64,000 nt of DNA, from contig OZ245760.1 in NCBI GenBank assembly GCA_965227695.1, forward strand, positions 2,356,001 through 2,420,000, given 5' to 3'. Made by a program: the position numbers and the translations under genes. This document shows positions 1-8,840 of this stretch, one piece after another; position 1 is the stretch's first letter; every line of letters starts with the position of its first letter. The notes beneath the pieces are model-generated. The model searched no databases, was not told the DNA's origin, and saw only the letters and a program-made list of their open reading frames with translations. Origin of the DNA: UBA1858 sp965227695. Its GTDB lineage: Bacteria > Pseudomonadota > Gammaproteobacteria > UBA4575.

Positions 1-848
1 ATTGACTGACATGGTGTAAACCTTTTCGCCAACACTCCTTGCCCTTATCCGAACAGGTGACATGCACATAGCGTCGATCATCATCTTTTGAGTACCAGCG
101 ACACACCAGCCTTTTGGCTTCCATGGCATCAAGTGTTCTTGTCATCACGGGCGAAGAAAGGCCCAGTTGATGACTGAGTGAACTTGGAGTCGCACACTCT
201 GACGTTATGATTTCGTTCAGGATACGCCATTCACGATAATTAATATTATGATTTTTAAATGATTTATTGAACTGTTTTTGGAGAGATTCAAGAGCAGAAG
301 TAACATTCAAAAGTTTTGCAGGCAAATCACCCGTGCATGTGTAAGATTGCCGCAACATAGTTTCTGCTATCGCACCCATGTCACAAAACAATTGCTTTTG
401 CACATTATTGAAAGTGCGTGGGCGGGGATCGGTAATACAAAAAGTGCCAATGTTGTAATCATCACTGGACGTAATAACAAACCCCAGATAAGACCTGACT
501 TTACATTGATCGATGATAAATGAATTATCACAAAAGCGATCATCCTGCAGCACATCATGCACTTCAAACAGACGTGAGAGCGGATTATGAGTCACGATAT
601 TATTTACCGTATGACCACAAAAAGAAACATCACTTGGTTCCTCACGAACATCGCAACCTGACATGGCTTTAAACCAAACGCGATCCTGGTCGACCAGCGT
701 AATAAAAGCAGAGGCGACATCAAACACCTGACAAGCAATTCTGGTGATACTCCTCCAGAGTGACATCTGGAGGAGTATCAAGGATCTCCATTTTATGCAC
801 GGCATCCAGACGCTGTGCTTCATTAGAAGGTATCGGGGCAAGTATCAT
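1..848 (-). pseudogene. GAF domain-MarR family regulator, frameshifted, 3' end outside window
   Basis: I translated this by hand because no single frame covers it. From ATG at 848 the first frame reads MILAPIPSNEAQRLDAV and continues through ILDTPPDVTLEE, then runs into a stop. One frame over, the reading continues ITRIACQVFDVASAFITLVD, FCGHTV and a block ending NIGTFCITD, which is a classic N-terminal GAF sensor domain. The same frame then passes through a helical linker into a winged helix (REWRILNEI, then LGLSSPVMTRTLDAMEAKRLV, then the wing DDDRRYVHV), typical of MarR regulators. One extra base near 749 separates the two frames. A GAF sensor fused to a MarR DNA-binding domain suggests a ligand- or redox-sensing repressor. 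It is either a recent pseudogene or a sequence error. The C-terminus lies beyond position 1. Confidence 0.72.
746..779. repeat. Perfect 14-bp inverted repeat at the frameshift site
   Basis: The arms GATACTCCTCCAGA (746-759) and TCTGGAGGAGTATC (766-779) are exact reverse complements around a 6-nt loop. The repeat lies inside the GAF coding region. The base that must be removed to restore the reading frame (about 749, within GATACTC) is also a base that makes the two arms perfectly complementary. Confidence 0.85.
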
Positions 849-1235
849 TAGTGCAATCTATATCAGCAGAGTATGGTTTATGTTAATAGCGATAGAGAAT
901 CAGTAAAAATAGACAAAAGTAAAACATTGTAATAACTGATATAACCTGTACATCAGAACAGCACTATCAACAGTAGTAACAGTTCATAACTGTTGTATAT
1001 TAAACATTATGCTATTTATCCAGACAGCGTGTTTTGATTAGATTGAAGCATCTTTCTGATCGATTTTAGAAAGCATTTATTCGGGCTGTTATCAAACATT
1101 CTCGATACCATGGTATAGAAAAATTTGAGCTAAAATTCCTCTTACTCCAATATACTTTCATACTTAACTCATATGCTGCTTTCACCTCTATTGAATAAAC
1201 ATGCGGAACCCACATCTGTTTTTTTTAATTGGAAT
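849..1235. other. Non-coding region upstream of the GAF-MarR gene
   Basis: This is about 390 AT-rich bases with no convincing coding frame. Besides the palindrome at 978-994 it holds a 12-bp palindrome ATACCATGGTAT at 1105-1116. It lies upstream of the leftward GAF-MarR gene and downstream of the leftward tRNA-Ser, so it should contain the regulator's promoter. I cannot place -35 and -10 boxes confidently. Confidence 0.5.
978..994. promoter_or_regulatory. Candidate operator palindrome AACAGTT-CAT-AACTGTT
   Basis: A perfect 7-bp inverted repeat with a 3-nt spacer lies about 130 bp upstream of the GAF-MarR start. MarR proteins commonly bind 16-20 bp palindromes in their own promoter regions, so autoregulation is possible. 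A palindrome of this size can also arise by chance in AT-rich DNA. Confidence 0.3.
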
Positions 1236-1265
1236 AAAAAGGACGCTTAAAAGCGTCCTTTTTTA
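1236..1265 (-). terminator. Intrinsic terminator after tRNA-Ser
   Basis: The hairpin GGACGCTT-AA-AAGCGTCC (1241-1258) is flanked by an A-run on one side and a T-run on the other, so it could act in both directions. It starts a few bases beyond the 3' end of the leftward tRNA-Ser, which it most likely terminates. Confidence 0.85.
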
Positions 1266-1269
1266 TATA

Positions 1270-1362
1270 TGGCGGAGAAGGAGGGATTCGAACCCTCGAT
1301 ACGGCTATAAACCGTATACTCCCTTAGCAGGGGAGCGCCTTCAGCCACTCGGCCACTTCTCC
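1270..1362 (-). tRNA. serV: tRNA-Ser(GCT)
   Basis: The reverse complement begins GGAGAAGTGGCCGAGTGG and has anticodon loop CTGCTAA inside the stem CTCCC/GGGAG, giving anticodon GCT. It has a long class II variable arm, a TTCGAAT T-loop and an encoded CCA end. This serine tRNA lies next to csrA and alaS in many gammaproteobacteria, which supports the call. Confidence 0.97.
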
Positions 1363-1485
1363 AATCTCTGGTGTCACTAATTTTGTCTGTTTTACAGTCT
1401 ATGTGTTATGGCGCTCCCTGCGCGCTTTATTCCGTACCTCCCTGTACTCCACCCCTGCGGGGCCTTCTCGTTTCACTCGAAGTTC

Positions 1486-1537
1486 AAAATCGTTCCCGAC
1501 GATTTTGTCAGCCACTCGGGCCACTTCTCCAATTTCT
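1486..1537 (-). repeat. tRNA-Ser 5'-end fragment with adjacent hairpin
   Basis: Positions 1508-1530 repeat the first 23 bases of tRNA-Ser with one inserted base (GGCCCGAG in place of GGCCGAG), and the following AATT(T/C)CT flank is also similar. Next to it lies a perfect hairpin AAAATCGT-TCCCG-ACGATTTT (1486-1506), and CCCCTGCGGGG is nearby. The rest of the tRNA is absent, so this is not a functional gene. A 91-residue frame at 1399-1674 crosses the fragment, and I do not consider it a real protein. No other gene is seen between 1363 and 1838. Confidence 0.75.
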
Positions 1538-1838
1538 ATACTGCTGATTTTAACTGACTTTACATGTTTTCTAAATGCATAACCTGCGTCAAATATTGCC
1601 AGATGTCGACGAGAACCTTCTTCAGCAGAATCAGCCTCTGGGTGCTTATTGCCAAATGTGTTTATTACACACAATATTGATTAGCACATGATCAAATATC
1701 AATGCGAGAAGGACATCGACCTCCGCAAATTTAATTAATGTGTTGGCTGGCTGTGTTTTAATGCTGTTTATCGACGGCATTCATACTGGGATGATATTAC
1801 AGCTTTGAGATCCAATCATGGATTCACACTTTTTTATG

Positions 1839-2018
1839 TCAGGCATCCACTTCCTTTTCTTTACGGATTCTCTCGTAAATTTCCTCGCGATGCACGGCCA
1901 CATTTTTTGGAGCGCTGACGCCGATACGTACCTGGTTGCCTTTCACACCCAGCACGGTTACCGTCACGTCATCTCCTATCATTAGGGTCTCTCCGACCCT
2001 TCGGGTTAGTATCAACAT
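1839..2018 (-). CDS. csrA: Carbon storage regulator CsrA/RsmA
   Basis: This 59-residue protein begins MLILTRRVGETLMIGDDV and contains GVKGNQVRIGVSAPK and HREEIYERI, the full CsrA signature. CsrA is a dimeric RNA-binding protein that binds GGA motifs in mRNA leaders and represses or stabilises translation. It usually controls carbon flow, motility and biofilm. An AGGAGG ribosome-binding site lies about 8 bases before the ATG. The gene is too short for many gene-length cut-offs. It sits between lysC and tRNA-Ser, the standard gammaproteobacterial position, with about 130 bp separating it from lysC, room for its own promoter. Confidence 0.97.
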   Translation of the reverse strand: MLILTRRVGETLMIGDDVTVTVLGVKGNQVRIGVSAPKNVAVHREEIYERIRKEKEVDA

Positions 2019-2150
2019 GCCCCGGTCCTCCTATTCCTGTGTGTTTTATTATAATTATTATTATTTACTCTACCCCTGGATAACAGGTAAGTTATTGATT
2101 TTATGGCCCTGAATCCAGAAATCCTTTTTTCCCTTAAGTCACTCTCCAGT

Positions 2151-3395
2151 TTAAGCTGTTGATGATTCGTTGATCCCATCTCCGGCGAGACCAAATTTCT
2201 CATGCAGACTGCGAACACCCAATTCTAGATACTTCTCGTCGACAACAACAGAGATTTTTATTTCCGAGGTGGAAATCATTCGTATATTAATACCTTCCGC
2301 GGCCAGAGTCTCGAACATTTGGCTGGCAATTCCGGCATGCGAGCGCATCCCGACACCCACCAGGGACAGCTTTACAATGTTGTCATCCCCGCTGACCGTG
2401 GTTGCACCCAGGTTGTTTGCGGTATCTTCCAGGATCTCCAGCGCCCGGCGAAAGTCATTACGATGCACCGTAAAAGTGAAATTTGCCGTCTTATCCCAGG
2501 CGACATTTTGCACAATCATGTCAATTTCGATGTTGGCCCGTGAAATCGGACCCAATATTTTCGCGGCGATACCCGGCTGATCGGGAACACCTTTGACGGT
2601 AAGCTGCGCTTCATCCCGATTGAAAGCAATGCCTGCGATTTTAGCCTGTTCCATTTGGTTTTCCTCAGTTGTGATCAATGTCCCTGGTCCATCTTCAAAG
2701 CTTGACAGGACCCTCAGTGGCACTCGGTACTTTCCCGCGAACTCAACCGCCCGTATCTGAAGCACCTTGGAACCAAGACTGGCCATTTCAAGCATTTCCT
2801 CGAAGGTGATCCTTTCCATGCGGCGCGCATGGGGTTCTATGCGCGGATCGGTGGTATACACCCCATCAACATCGGTGTAAATCTGACATTCATCCGCCCC
2901 GATGGCCGCGGCCAGTGCGACGGCGGTGGTGTCAGACCCGCCTCTACCGAGCGTGGTAATATTGCCTTCAGGATCGACCCCCTGAAAACCGGCGACGACG
3001 ACAACCCGCCCTTCATTCAGATGGGAAATTATTTTGTCCGTGTCGATATTTTCAATACGTGCCTTGTTACTCGAGTTATCGGTCTGTATACCTACCTGCC
3101 ATCCGGTCCTTGAGATCGCCGGATAGCCTCTTTTTTGCAGGGCCATGCTCAACAGCGCGATGGTGACCTGCTCACCGGTCGACAGTAACACGTCCAATTC
3201 CGGGCCGTGAGGGGCCTCACCCAATATTTCACTGGCCAGCGAGATGAGGCGATTGGTTTCACCACTCATTGCTGAAACAACTACAACGACACGATCTCCC
3301 TGGTCACAATGCTGACTGATTTTATCCGCCACATGTTCAATTCGCGCCACCGTTCCCACCGATGTCCCGCCATACTTTTGTACAATCAACGCCAT
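2151..3395 (-). CDS. lysC: Aspartate kinase, monofunctional, with two ACT domains
   Basis: The 414-residue protein phosphorylates aspartate, the first step toward lysine, threonine, methionine and diaminopimelate. The start MALIVQKYGGTSVG gives the kinase KYGGTS motif at residues 7-12. The frame is open upstream, but the extra 15 residues would overlap alaS. The kinase domain carries GRGGSDTTAVALAAAIGA and DVDGVYTTDPR. The C-terminal third holds two ACT modules (for example KGVPDQPGIAAKILGPI and VGVGMRSHAGIASQMFETL), where amino-acid feedback acts. It lies 11 bp downstream of alaS and is probably co-transcribed with it. Confidence 0.95.
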   Translation of the reverse strand: MALIVQKYGGTSVGTVARIEHVADKISQHCDQGDRVVVVVSAMSGETNRLISLASEILGEAPHGPELDVLLSTGEQVTIALLSMALQKRGYPAISRTGWQVGIQTDNSSNKARIENIDTDKIISHLNEGRVVVVAGFQGVDPEGNITTLGRGGSDTTAVALAAAIGADECQIYTDVDGVYTTDPRIEPHARRMERITFEEMLEMASLGSKVLQIRAVEFAGKYRVPLRVLSSFEDGPGTLITTEENQMEQAKIAGIAFNRDEAQLTVKGVPDQPGIAAKILGPISRANIEIDMIVQNVAWDKTANFTFTVHRNDFRRALEILEDTANNLGATTVSGDDNIVKLSLVGVGMRSHAGIASQMFETLAAEGINIRMISTSEIKISVVVDEKYLELGVRSLHEKFGLAGDGINESSTA

Positions 3396-3406
3396 TGCTG
3401 TTTTCC

Positions 3407-6004
3407 CTATAGCTGTTCGCGTACCCAGTCCGCCACACATTGCAGCGCCGGGTCCAGCGCCTGTGGATTCGTACCTCCCGCCTGGGCCATATCGGGGCGA
3501 CCGCCGCCCTTGCCGCCTACCTGGGCGGCAACCACATTTACCAGATCACCGGCCTTGATACGATGAGTTTGATCTTTGGTGACACCGGCAACCAGATTAA
3601 CCTTGCCATCATTTGTGGTGCCTAACACGATAGCCGCACTCCCCAGCTTATCCTTGAGTCGGTCGAGTGTCTCCCTTAATGTTTTTACATCGGTGTTGTG
3701 TATGTGGTGGGCAAGTACCTTGATGCCATCCACTTCAGTCGCGAGACTCTCGATATCTGCACTGGCCTGACTGGCCAAGGTAGCTTTAAGCTGCTGACAT
3801 TCCCTTTCAAGTTCTTTTATTCGCCGGGTGGCAATGACTGCTTTTTGCGGGGCTTCTTCCAGGCGTGCATTTAGCGTTTGTGCTGTTTTTGCAAAATTTG
3901 CCAATGATGACTGTACCCAGTGGATTGCATGATCCCCGGTCACGGCTTCGATTCTTCTTACACCCGAGGCCACCCCGCTTTCCGAGACAATTTTAAACAG
4001 ACCAATGTCACCTGCACGCTCAACATGTGTGCCTCCGCACAATTCCACCGAAAACTCACCAATTGACAGCACACGAACTTCATCACCATACTTTTCACCG
4101 AATAACGCCATGGCACCGGCGGCAAGTGCGTCTTCTTTATTCATTAACTGTGCCCTGGTGGCCGTGTTTTTACGAATTTGCGCGTTGACAATATCTTCAA
4201 TCTGCAAAATTTGCTGTGGTGTCACCGCGCTGTCATGCGAGAAATCGAAACGCAATCTGTCCGGCCCAACCAGTGAACCTTTTTGCTGCACGTGTGTGCC
4301 AAGCACCTGTCGCAGTGCCGCATGCATTAAATGTGTGGCGGAATGATTGAGCACAATGCTGGCTCTTCGTGCGGCATCAACATTGGCCGTCACGGTGTCA
4401 TCCAGTGACAGACTCCCCTCCAGCAGGGTACCAATGTGGGCGATGGCCGTGCCTTTTTTTTGCGTGTCTTTCACCTGAAAGCGGAAACCCCTGCCTTCCA
4501 GCATTCCCGTGTCGCCCACCTGTCCGCCCGACTCTGCATAGAAAGGTGTGCTCGTCAGCATGATGATTGCGTCATCACCGGCTGACAGTGTAGAGACAGG
4601 TTCATGATTTCTGAATATTTCGCTGACTTTACTGTGACATTGCACCTGCTCATAACCCGTAAATTTGGTTTGAGTTTTGACGTCCAGAGTCACATCGTAG
4701 CCCTCGCCAAACCGGCTCGCGTCGCGTGCCCGCTCACGCTGTTGCTGCATATTCTTTTCGAATCCCTGCAGATCAAGCTGAAGATTTTTTTCGCGTGCAA
4801 TGTCGGCGGTCAGGTCTACCGGAAAACCATAGGTATCATATAATTTAAATACGGTCTCACCCGGGATTGTGTTGCCCTGCATATTTTCAATGTCATGCTG
4901 AAGAATGCGCATTCCCTGTTCGAGGGTTTCACCAAAACGTTGCTCTTCATTTAACAGGCTTCGCTCAACCTTTTCCCGGTTTTCAATCAGTTCCGGATAC
5001 GCGCCATGAAACGTCTCGATCAGCGTCGGGACGAGCCGATAGAAAAAAGGTTCATCCAGACCAAGCCGATGACCATGTCGGGCGGCACGACGAATAATTC
5101 TTCTGAGCACATACCCTCTGCCCTCGTTTGAGGGTAATACACCATCGCTGATCAGGAAGCTACAGGAGCGGATATGGTCTGCGATCACTTTTAACGATGG
5201 ATTGGACAGATCATTTGTTTTTGCCTGATGTGCAATTTCGCGAATGAGTGTCTGAAAAAGATCAGTATCATAGTTACTGTGCACGCCCTGTAATACCGCG
5301 CACAGTCTCTCCAGCCCCATACCGGTATCCACGGATGGTTTTGGCAAAGGGTTTAACTGGCCGGTCTTATCGCGCTCATACTGCATGAATACCAGGTTCC
5401 AGATCTCCACAAAACGGTCACCGTCTTCATCCGGGCTTCCGGGCGGTCCACCCTGAATATGCTCGCCATGGTCGTAGAATATTTCTGTACACGGGCCACA
5501 GGGGCCGGTATCTCCCATCGCCCAAAAATTATCTTTGGCGCCAATGCGCCTGAACTGGTCCCGATTGATACCGATTTTATTAAGCCAGATATCTTCGGCT
5601 TGCTGGTCTTCTTCAAACACGGTCACCCAAAGTTTTTGCTGTGGAAGTCCGATCACATTGGTCAGCAGATCCCATGCATAATGAATAGCTTCATGTTTGA
5701 AATAATCACCAAAACTGAAGTTACCAAGCATTTCAAAAAATGTATGATGCCTGGCGGTGTAACCAACATTTTCCAGATCATTGTGCTTGCCTCCGGCGCG
5801 AACACAGCGCTGGCTTGAAACCGCGCGCGTGTAATCAAGATTCTCCTTACCGAGAAATACATCCTTGAATTGCACCATGCCGGCATTGGTGAATAGCAGG
5901 GTTGGATCTGATGCAGGCACAAGCGAACTGCTGGCAACAATCGTATGCCCGTGATTTTTAAAGTAGTTTAAAAAAGTGCTGCGTATTTCCGCGCTACCGT
6001 CCAT
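3407..6004 (-). CDS. alaS: Alanine-tRNA ligase
   Basis: At 865 residues this is full length for bacterial AlaRS. The N-terminus (EIRSTFLNYFKNHGH) begins the class II catalytic core, with FTNAGMVQFKDVFLG and the GRGYVLRRIIRRAARHG helix. The editing domain has the zinc-binding HSATHL and CGGTHV motifs that clear mischarged serine and glycine. The C-terminal DHHA1-type domain ends in a GGKGGGRPDMAQAGG signature. It lies between recX and lysC, and the 148-bp gap from recX probably holds its promoter. No oddities were seen. Confidence 0.98.
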   Translation of the reverse strand: MDGSAEIRSTFLNYFKNHGHTIVASSSLVPASDPTLLFTNAGMVQFKDVFLGKENLDYTRAVSSQRCVRAGGKHNDLENVGYTARHHTFFEMLGNFSFGDYFKHEAIHYAWDLLTNVIGLPQQKLWVTVFEEDQQAEDIWLNKIGINRDQFRRIGAKDNFWAMGDTGPCGPCTEIFYDHGEHIQGGPPGSPDEDGDRFVEIWNLVFMQYERDKTGQLNPLPKPSVDTGMGLERLCAVLQGVHSNYDTDLFQTLIREIAHQAKTNDLSNPSLKVIADHIRSCSFLISDGVLPSNEGRGYVLRRIIRRAARHGHRLGLDEPFFYRLVPTLIETFHGAYPELIENREKVERSLLNEEQRFGETLEQGMRILQHDIENMQGNTIPGETVFKLYDTYGFPVDLTADIAREKNLQLDLQGFEKNMQQQRERARDASRFGEGYDVTLDVKTQTKFTGYEQVQCHSKVSEIFRNHEPVSTLSAGDDAIIMLTSTPFYAESGGQVGDTGMLEGRGFRFQVKDTQKKGTAIAHIGTLLEGSLSLDDTVTANVDAARRASIVLNHSATHLMHAALRQVLGTHVQQKGSLVGPDRLRFDFSHDSAVTPQQILQIEDIVNAQIRKNTATRAQLMNKEDALAAGAMALFGEKYGDEVRVLSIGEFSVELCGGTHVERAGDIGLFKIVSESGVASGVRRIEAVTGDHAIHWVQSSLANFAKTAQTLNARLEEAPQKAVIATRRIKELERECQQLKATLASQASADIESLATEVDGIKVLAHHIHNTDVKTLRETLDRLKDKLGSAAIVLGTTNDGKVNLVAGVTKDQTHRIKAGDLVNVVAAQVGGKGGGRPDMAQAGGTNPQALDPALQCVADWVREQL

Positions 6005-6152
6005 TGCCCGTTTTTCCTGATACTGATTTTTTATGTGCGCTGTTTGCCGCGGCTGCTGCTCACCTGAAATTCCATCTTGAGATGCTAATACTAAACAAAT
6101 CCGTCAACGGTTGCGCGTATTTTCCACGATTTGCCTTCCGAGCGATCAATCC

Positions 6153-6641
6153 TTAATCGTCTGGTGACTTAAATAAACGAAAAATTATATCACCGGGGAA
6201 GCCTTTTGATTGCATAAAACGTATACGTTTTGCCTGTTCGCGCGCATCGATGACCTCGCTGGATCGGTATTTTTTGATATAGGCTGTCCGCGCGACTTCA
6301 AACCAGTCAATGTTCGCGCGATCAAGATAAGCCTGTACCATGGAATCATCAATACCGCGATGACGCAGTTCATGCATAATCTTTAACGGGCCAGATCCTT
6401 TCATTATTCGCGAGCGGACAAAATCTTCAACATAACGCGCATCGCTTTGCAGGTCGTGCGCAAGAAGCATCTCCATTGCACTATCTATCTGTTGCTGGTC
6501 GAAACCCTTACTGGCCAGCTTGGCGGTCAACTCAACACGGGAGTGTTCACGCCGCGAAAGCAAATCGACCGCGACGTAATAGGCATCACGTCCCGCAGTC
6601 GACTTTGCCTGACTGGCATCCTTGGGCGTTTTAAACTTCAG
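6153..6641 (-). CDS. recX: Regulatory protein RecX, unusual start codon
   Basis: RecX modulates RecA filaments. Family features are the helical repeat block LLSRREHSRVELTAKLASKG, then DDSMVQAYLD, then a C-terminal KRIRFMQSKGFPGDIIF. The frame is open back to 6683 but contains no ATG or GTG that would give a full-length product. The preceding residues KSTAGRDAYYVAVD look like genuine RecX N-terminus, so TTG at 6563 would cut into the first repeat. I chose CTG at 6641, about 10 bases after GAGGAG, which would overlap the end of recA by 11 bases. The start is uncertain, but the family call is firm. Confidence 0.85.
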   Translation of the reverse strand: MKFKTPKDASQAKSTAGRDAYYVAVDLLSRREHSRVELTAKLASKGFDQQQIDSAMEMLLAHDLQSDARYVEDFVRSRIMKGSGPLKIMHELRHRGIDDSMVQAYLDRANIDWFEVARTAYIKKYRSSEVIDAREQAKRIRFMQSKGFPGDIIFRLFKSPDD

Positions 6642-7677
6642 CGGTTTCCGGCTCCTCTTCTGAGTCTTCCGGCTGGTAACCGCTTAAGTCAGGCAGCAAT
6701 TGGGCACGCAGCAAATTATCGAGTTCATCAATGAGATGCGGATTCTCGCGCAGATAGGCCTTGGCATTCTCTTTACCCTGCCCAATACGTTCATCGTTGT
6801 AGCTGTACCATGAACCCGATTTTTTCACCAGATCGTGTTCGACGCCAAGATCAATCAGTTCGCCAATGCGTGAGATACCTTCGCCGTACAGTATCTCGAA
6901 TTCAGCTTTCTTGAACGGCGGTGCCATTTTGTTTTTCACCACTTTCACGCGCGTTTCATTCCCAAGAATTTCTTCCCCTTTCTTGACGGAACCAATGCGG
7001 CGGATATCCAGCCGCACTGATGAATAAAACTTGAGCGCATTACCCCCCGTCGTTGTTTCCGGATTGCCAAACATGACACCAATTTTCATGCGAATCTGGT
7101 TAATGAAAATGACCATGGTGTTGGAACGCTTGATGTTGCCGGTCAGTTTTCTCAGTGCCTGAGACATCAGACGGGCCTGCAACCCCATGTGCGAGTCGCC
7201 CATGTCCCCTTCAATTTCAGCTCTTGGTGTCAATGCGGCAACGGAATCGACAATCACGACATCCACAGCACCCGAGCGTACCAGCATATCGGTTATTTCG
7301 AGCGCCTGCTCCCCGGTGTCCGGTTGCGACACCAGTAAGTCATCGACGTTGACACCCAGCTTCTCAGCATAGGTGGGATCCAGGGCATGCTCAGCATCCA
7401 CAAAAGCTGCCGTCCCTCCTGTCTTTTGGCATTCTGCGACCACCTGCAGTGTGAGGGTGGTTTTACCGGATGATTCGGGACCAAAGATTTCAATCACCCG
7501 CCCCTTGGGTAATCCACCAATCCCAAGCGCGACGTCAAGGGCCAGTGATCCAGTCGAGATGACATCAATATTTCGCGGGCCGACATCATCCCCCAAGCGC
7601 ATGACCGCCCCCTTGCCGAATTGACGTTCAATTTGCCCTAAGGCAGCTGTTAGCGCTTTCTTTTTATCTTCTTCCAC
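6631..7677 (-). CDS. recA: Recombinase RecA
   Basis: This 348-residue DNA-dependent ATPase carries out strand exchange and induces LexA self-cleavage. The Walker A motif GPESSGKT is at residues 66-73, followed by the Walker B region VIVDSVAALTP and the DNA-binding loop containing GNALKFYSSVRLDIRR. The acidic C-terminal tail (EDSEEEPETAEV) is typical of gammaproteobacterial RecA. It is followed by recX and preceded by thpR and pncC. I looked for a CTG-N10-CAG LexA box in the 96-bp upstream gap and could not find a convincing one. Confidence 0.99.
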   Translation of the reverse strand: MEEDKKKALTAALGQIERQFGKGAVMRLGDDVGPRNIDVISTGSLALDVALGIGGLPKGRVIEIFGPESSGKTTLTLQVVAECQKTGGTAAFVDAEHALDPTYAEKLGVNVDDLLVSQPDTGEQALEITDMLVRSGAVDVVIVDSVAALTPRAEIEGDMGDSHMGLQARLMSQALRKLTGNIKRSNTMVIFINQIRMKIGVMFGNPETTTGGNALKFYSSVRLDIRRIGSVKKGEEILGNETRVKVVKNKMAPPFKKAEFEILYGEGISRIGELIDLGVEHDLVKKSGSWYSYNDERIGQGKENAKAYLRENPHLIDELDNLLRAQLLPDLSGYQPEDSEEEPETAEV

Positions 7678-7773
7678 GAATAACCTCGACTTCTTAAATG
7701 AAATTTATAGACGCTATGACCCGATAGCACAGATAGTTGATCAACTTATATTAATAGCGTCGCCACGGACAGT

Positions 7774-8298
7774 CTACACAAGATTTGCAAATGGAAAACT
7801 CTCTACGGTGTAATAGCGTGCGCGATCCCTGTCCAGACGGGACTCTACCAGATGAAACTCATCCACATGCCAGTCTATGGGTGAAAAATCCGGGTTGGTA
7901 ACGGGAATATCGCAGCGCCTGAGCAAAGTCACATGCGGGACATAACGTTTACTCAACTTTGAAATACCACACTGCTGCGCAGTGTTACGTACATTTCTGT
8001 ACAGACGTTCCAGCTCGTTTGGTGTGTGTGAAGGACCTACCCAGAAAATTTTGGTTTTCTGGAAATACCCCAGTCGATCCAGGCGCATATCAAACGGTTG
8101 TACTGCGACTTCCTGCATACTCTCTATGATGCAATCAGCAGCCTGCGGAGAAATATTCCCTAAAAACAGCAGAGTTACATGAAAGTTTTCAGGAATAACT
8201 TCTTTTCCGAATCCCGCATATTCACTTTGAATATGATGCAGCTTTTCAAGCTGCTGTTCATCTGGCCAAAATGCCAGAAATAAGCGTCTGATTTTCAT
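7774..8298 (-). CDS. thpR: RNA 2',3'-cyclic phosphodiesterase (2H family)
   Basis: The protein has 174 residues and two HxTx motifs, HVTLLFLG (H40, T42) and HVTLLRR (H122, T124), the paired catalytic histidines of the 2H phosphoesterase superfamily. Bacterial ThpR opens 2',3'-cyclic phosphates on RNA ends. It was historically named 2'-5' RNA ligase. The start overlaps the end of pncC by 4 bases, so the two are translationally coupled. Its natural substrate in cells is not settled for the family. Confidence 0.9.
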   Translation of the reverse strand: MKIRRLFLAFWPDEQQLEKLHHIQSEYAGFGKEVIPENFHVTLLFLGNISPQAADCIIESMQEVAVQPFDMRLDRLGYFQKTKIFWVGPSHTPNELERLYRNVRNTAQQCGISKLSKRYVPHVTLLRRCDIPVTNPDFSPIDWHVDEFHLVESRLDRDRARYYTVESFPFANLV

Positions 8299-8768
8299 TT
8301 CAATAACTTATAGAATTCTTCTAATGCAAACTCGACTGACTGTTCACGCACAACATGACGTTCACCGTGGAATTGCTTCTTTATGGTATGCACAGGATGA
8401 TTTTTTTTCATCCATGCAAACCAGACAGATCCGACCGGGTTAATTTCACTGCCACCTTCCGGGCCGGCAACCCCTGAGATTGCAATACCCCAGTCAGCAC
8501 GGCTATGGCATAGCACGCCCTGCACCATTTGTTCAACCGTCTGCCGGCTGACCGCACCATGCGTGGCAAGTGTTTTGGCACATACCCCTAACATATCCTG
8601 CTTGGCTTGATTACTATATGTCACATAGCCACGCTCAAACCATTGCGAGCTGCCCGGCAGATCAGTACACACTTTGGACAACCATCCGCCTGTGCATGAC
8701 TCTGCGACGGCAAGCATTTCCCGTTTTAAAATTAAACACTGGCTGACATGCGTAACAAGGTCACTCAT
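8295..8768 (-). CDS. pncC: Nicotinamide-nucleotide amidase (CinA C-terminal domain)
   Basis: The 157-residue protein corresponds to the stand-alone CinA C-terminal domain. It shows the nucleophile region VAESCTGGWLS (residues 21-31), GYVTYSNQAKQDML and the SGVAGPEGGS loop. PncC deamidates NMN to nicotinate mononucleotide in NAD recycling. Its position between mutS and recA is conserved in gammaproteobacteria. It is divergent from mutS, with a 72-bp intergenic region holding both promoters. Confidence 0.93.
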   Translation of the reverse strand: MSDLVTHVSQCLILKREMLAVAESCTGGWLSKVCTDLPGSSQWFERGYVTYSNQAKQDMLGVCAKTLATHGAVSRQTVEQMVQGVLCHSRADWGIAISGVAGPEGGSEINPVGSVWFAWMKKNHPVHTIKKQFHGERHVVREQSVEFALEEFYKLLK

Positions 8769-8840
8769 AAAAGCTACTTTGACACCATATTAAAGCAACA
8801 AAATAACACGAATATGATCGTTCTTGGTTAAACTGTTCAC

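Noticed and set aside
278..567. Open frames of 81 (plus) and 66 (minus) residues
   Set aside because: They lie out of frame over the GAF-MarR coding sequence, which shows clear domain conservation.
7678..7773. LexA box upstream of recA
   Set aside because: I found no CTG-N10-CAG match that I would defend; a divergent box or another promoter arrangement remains possible.
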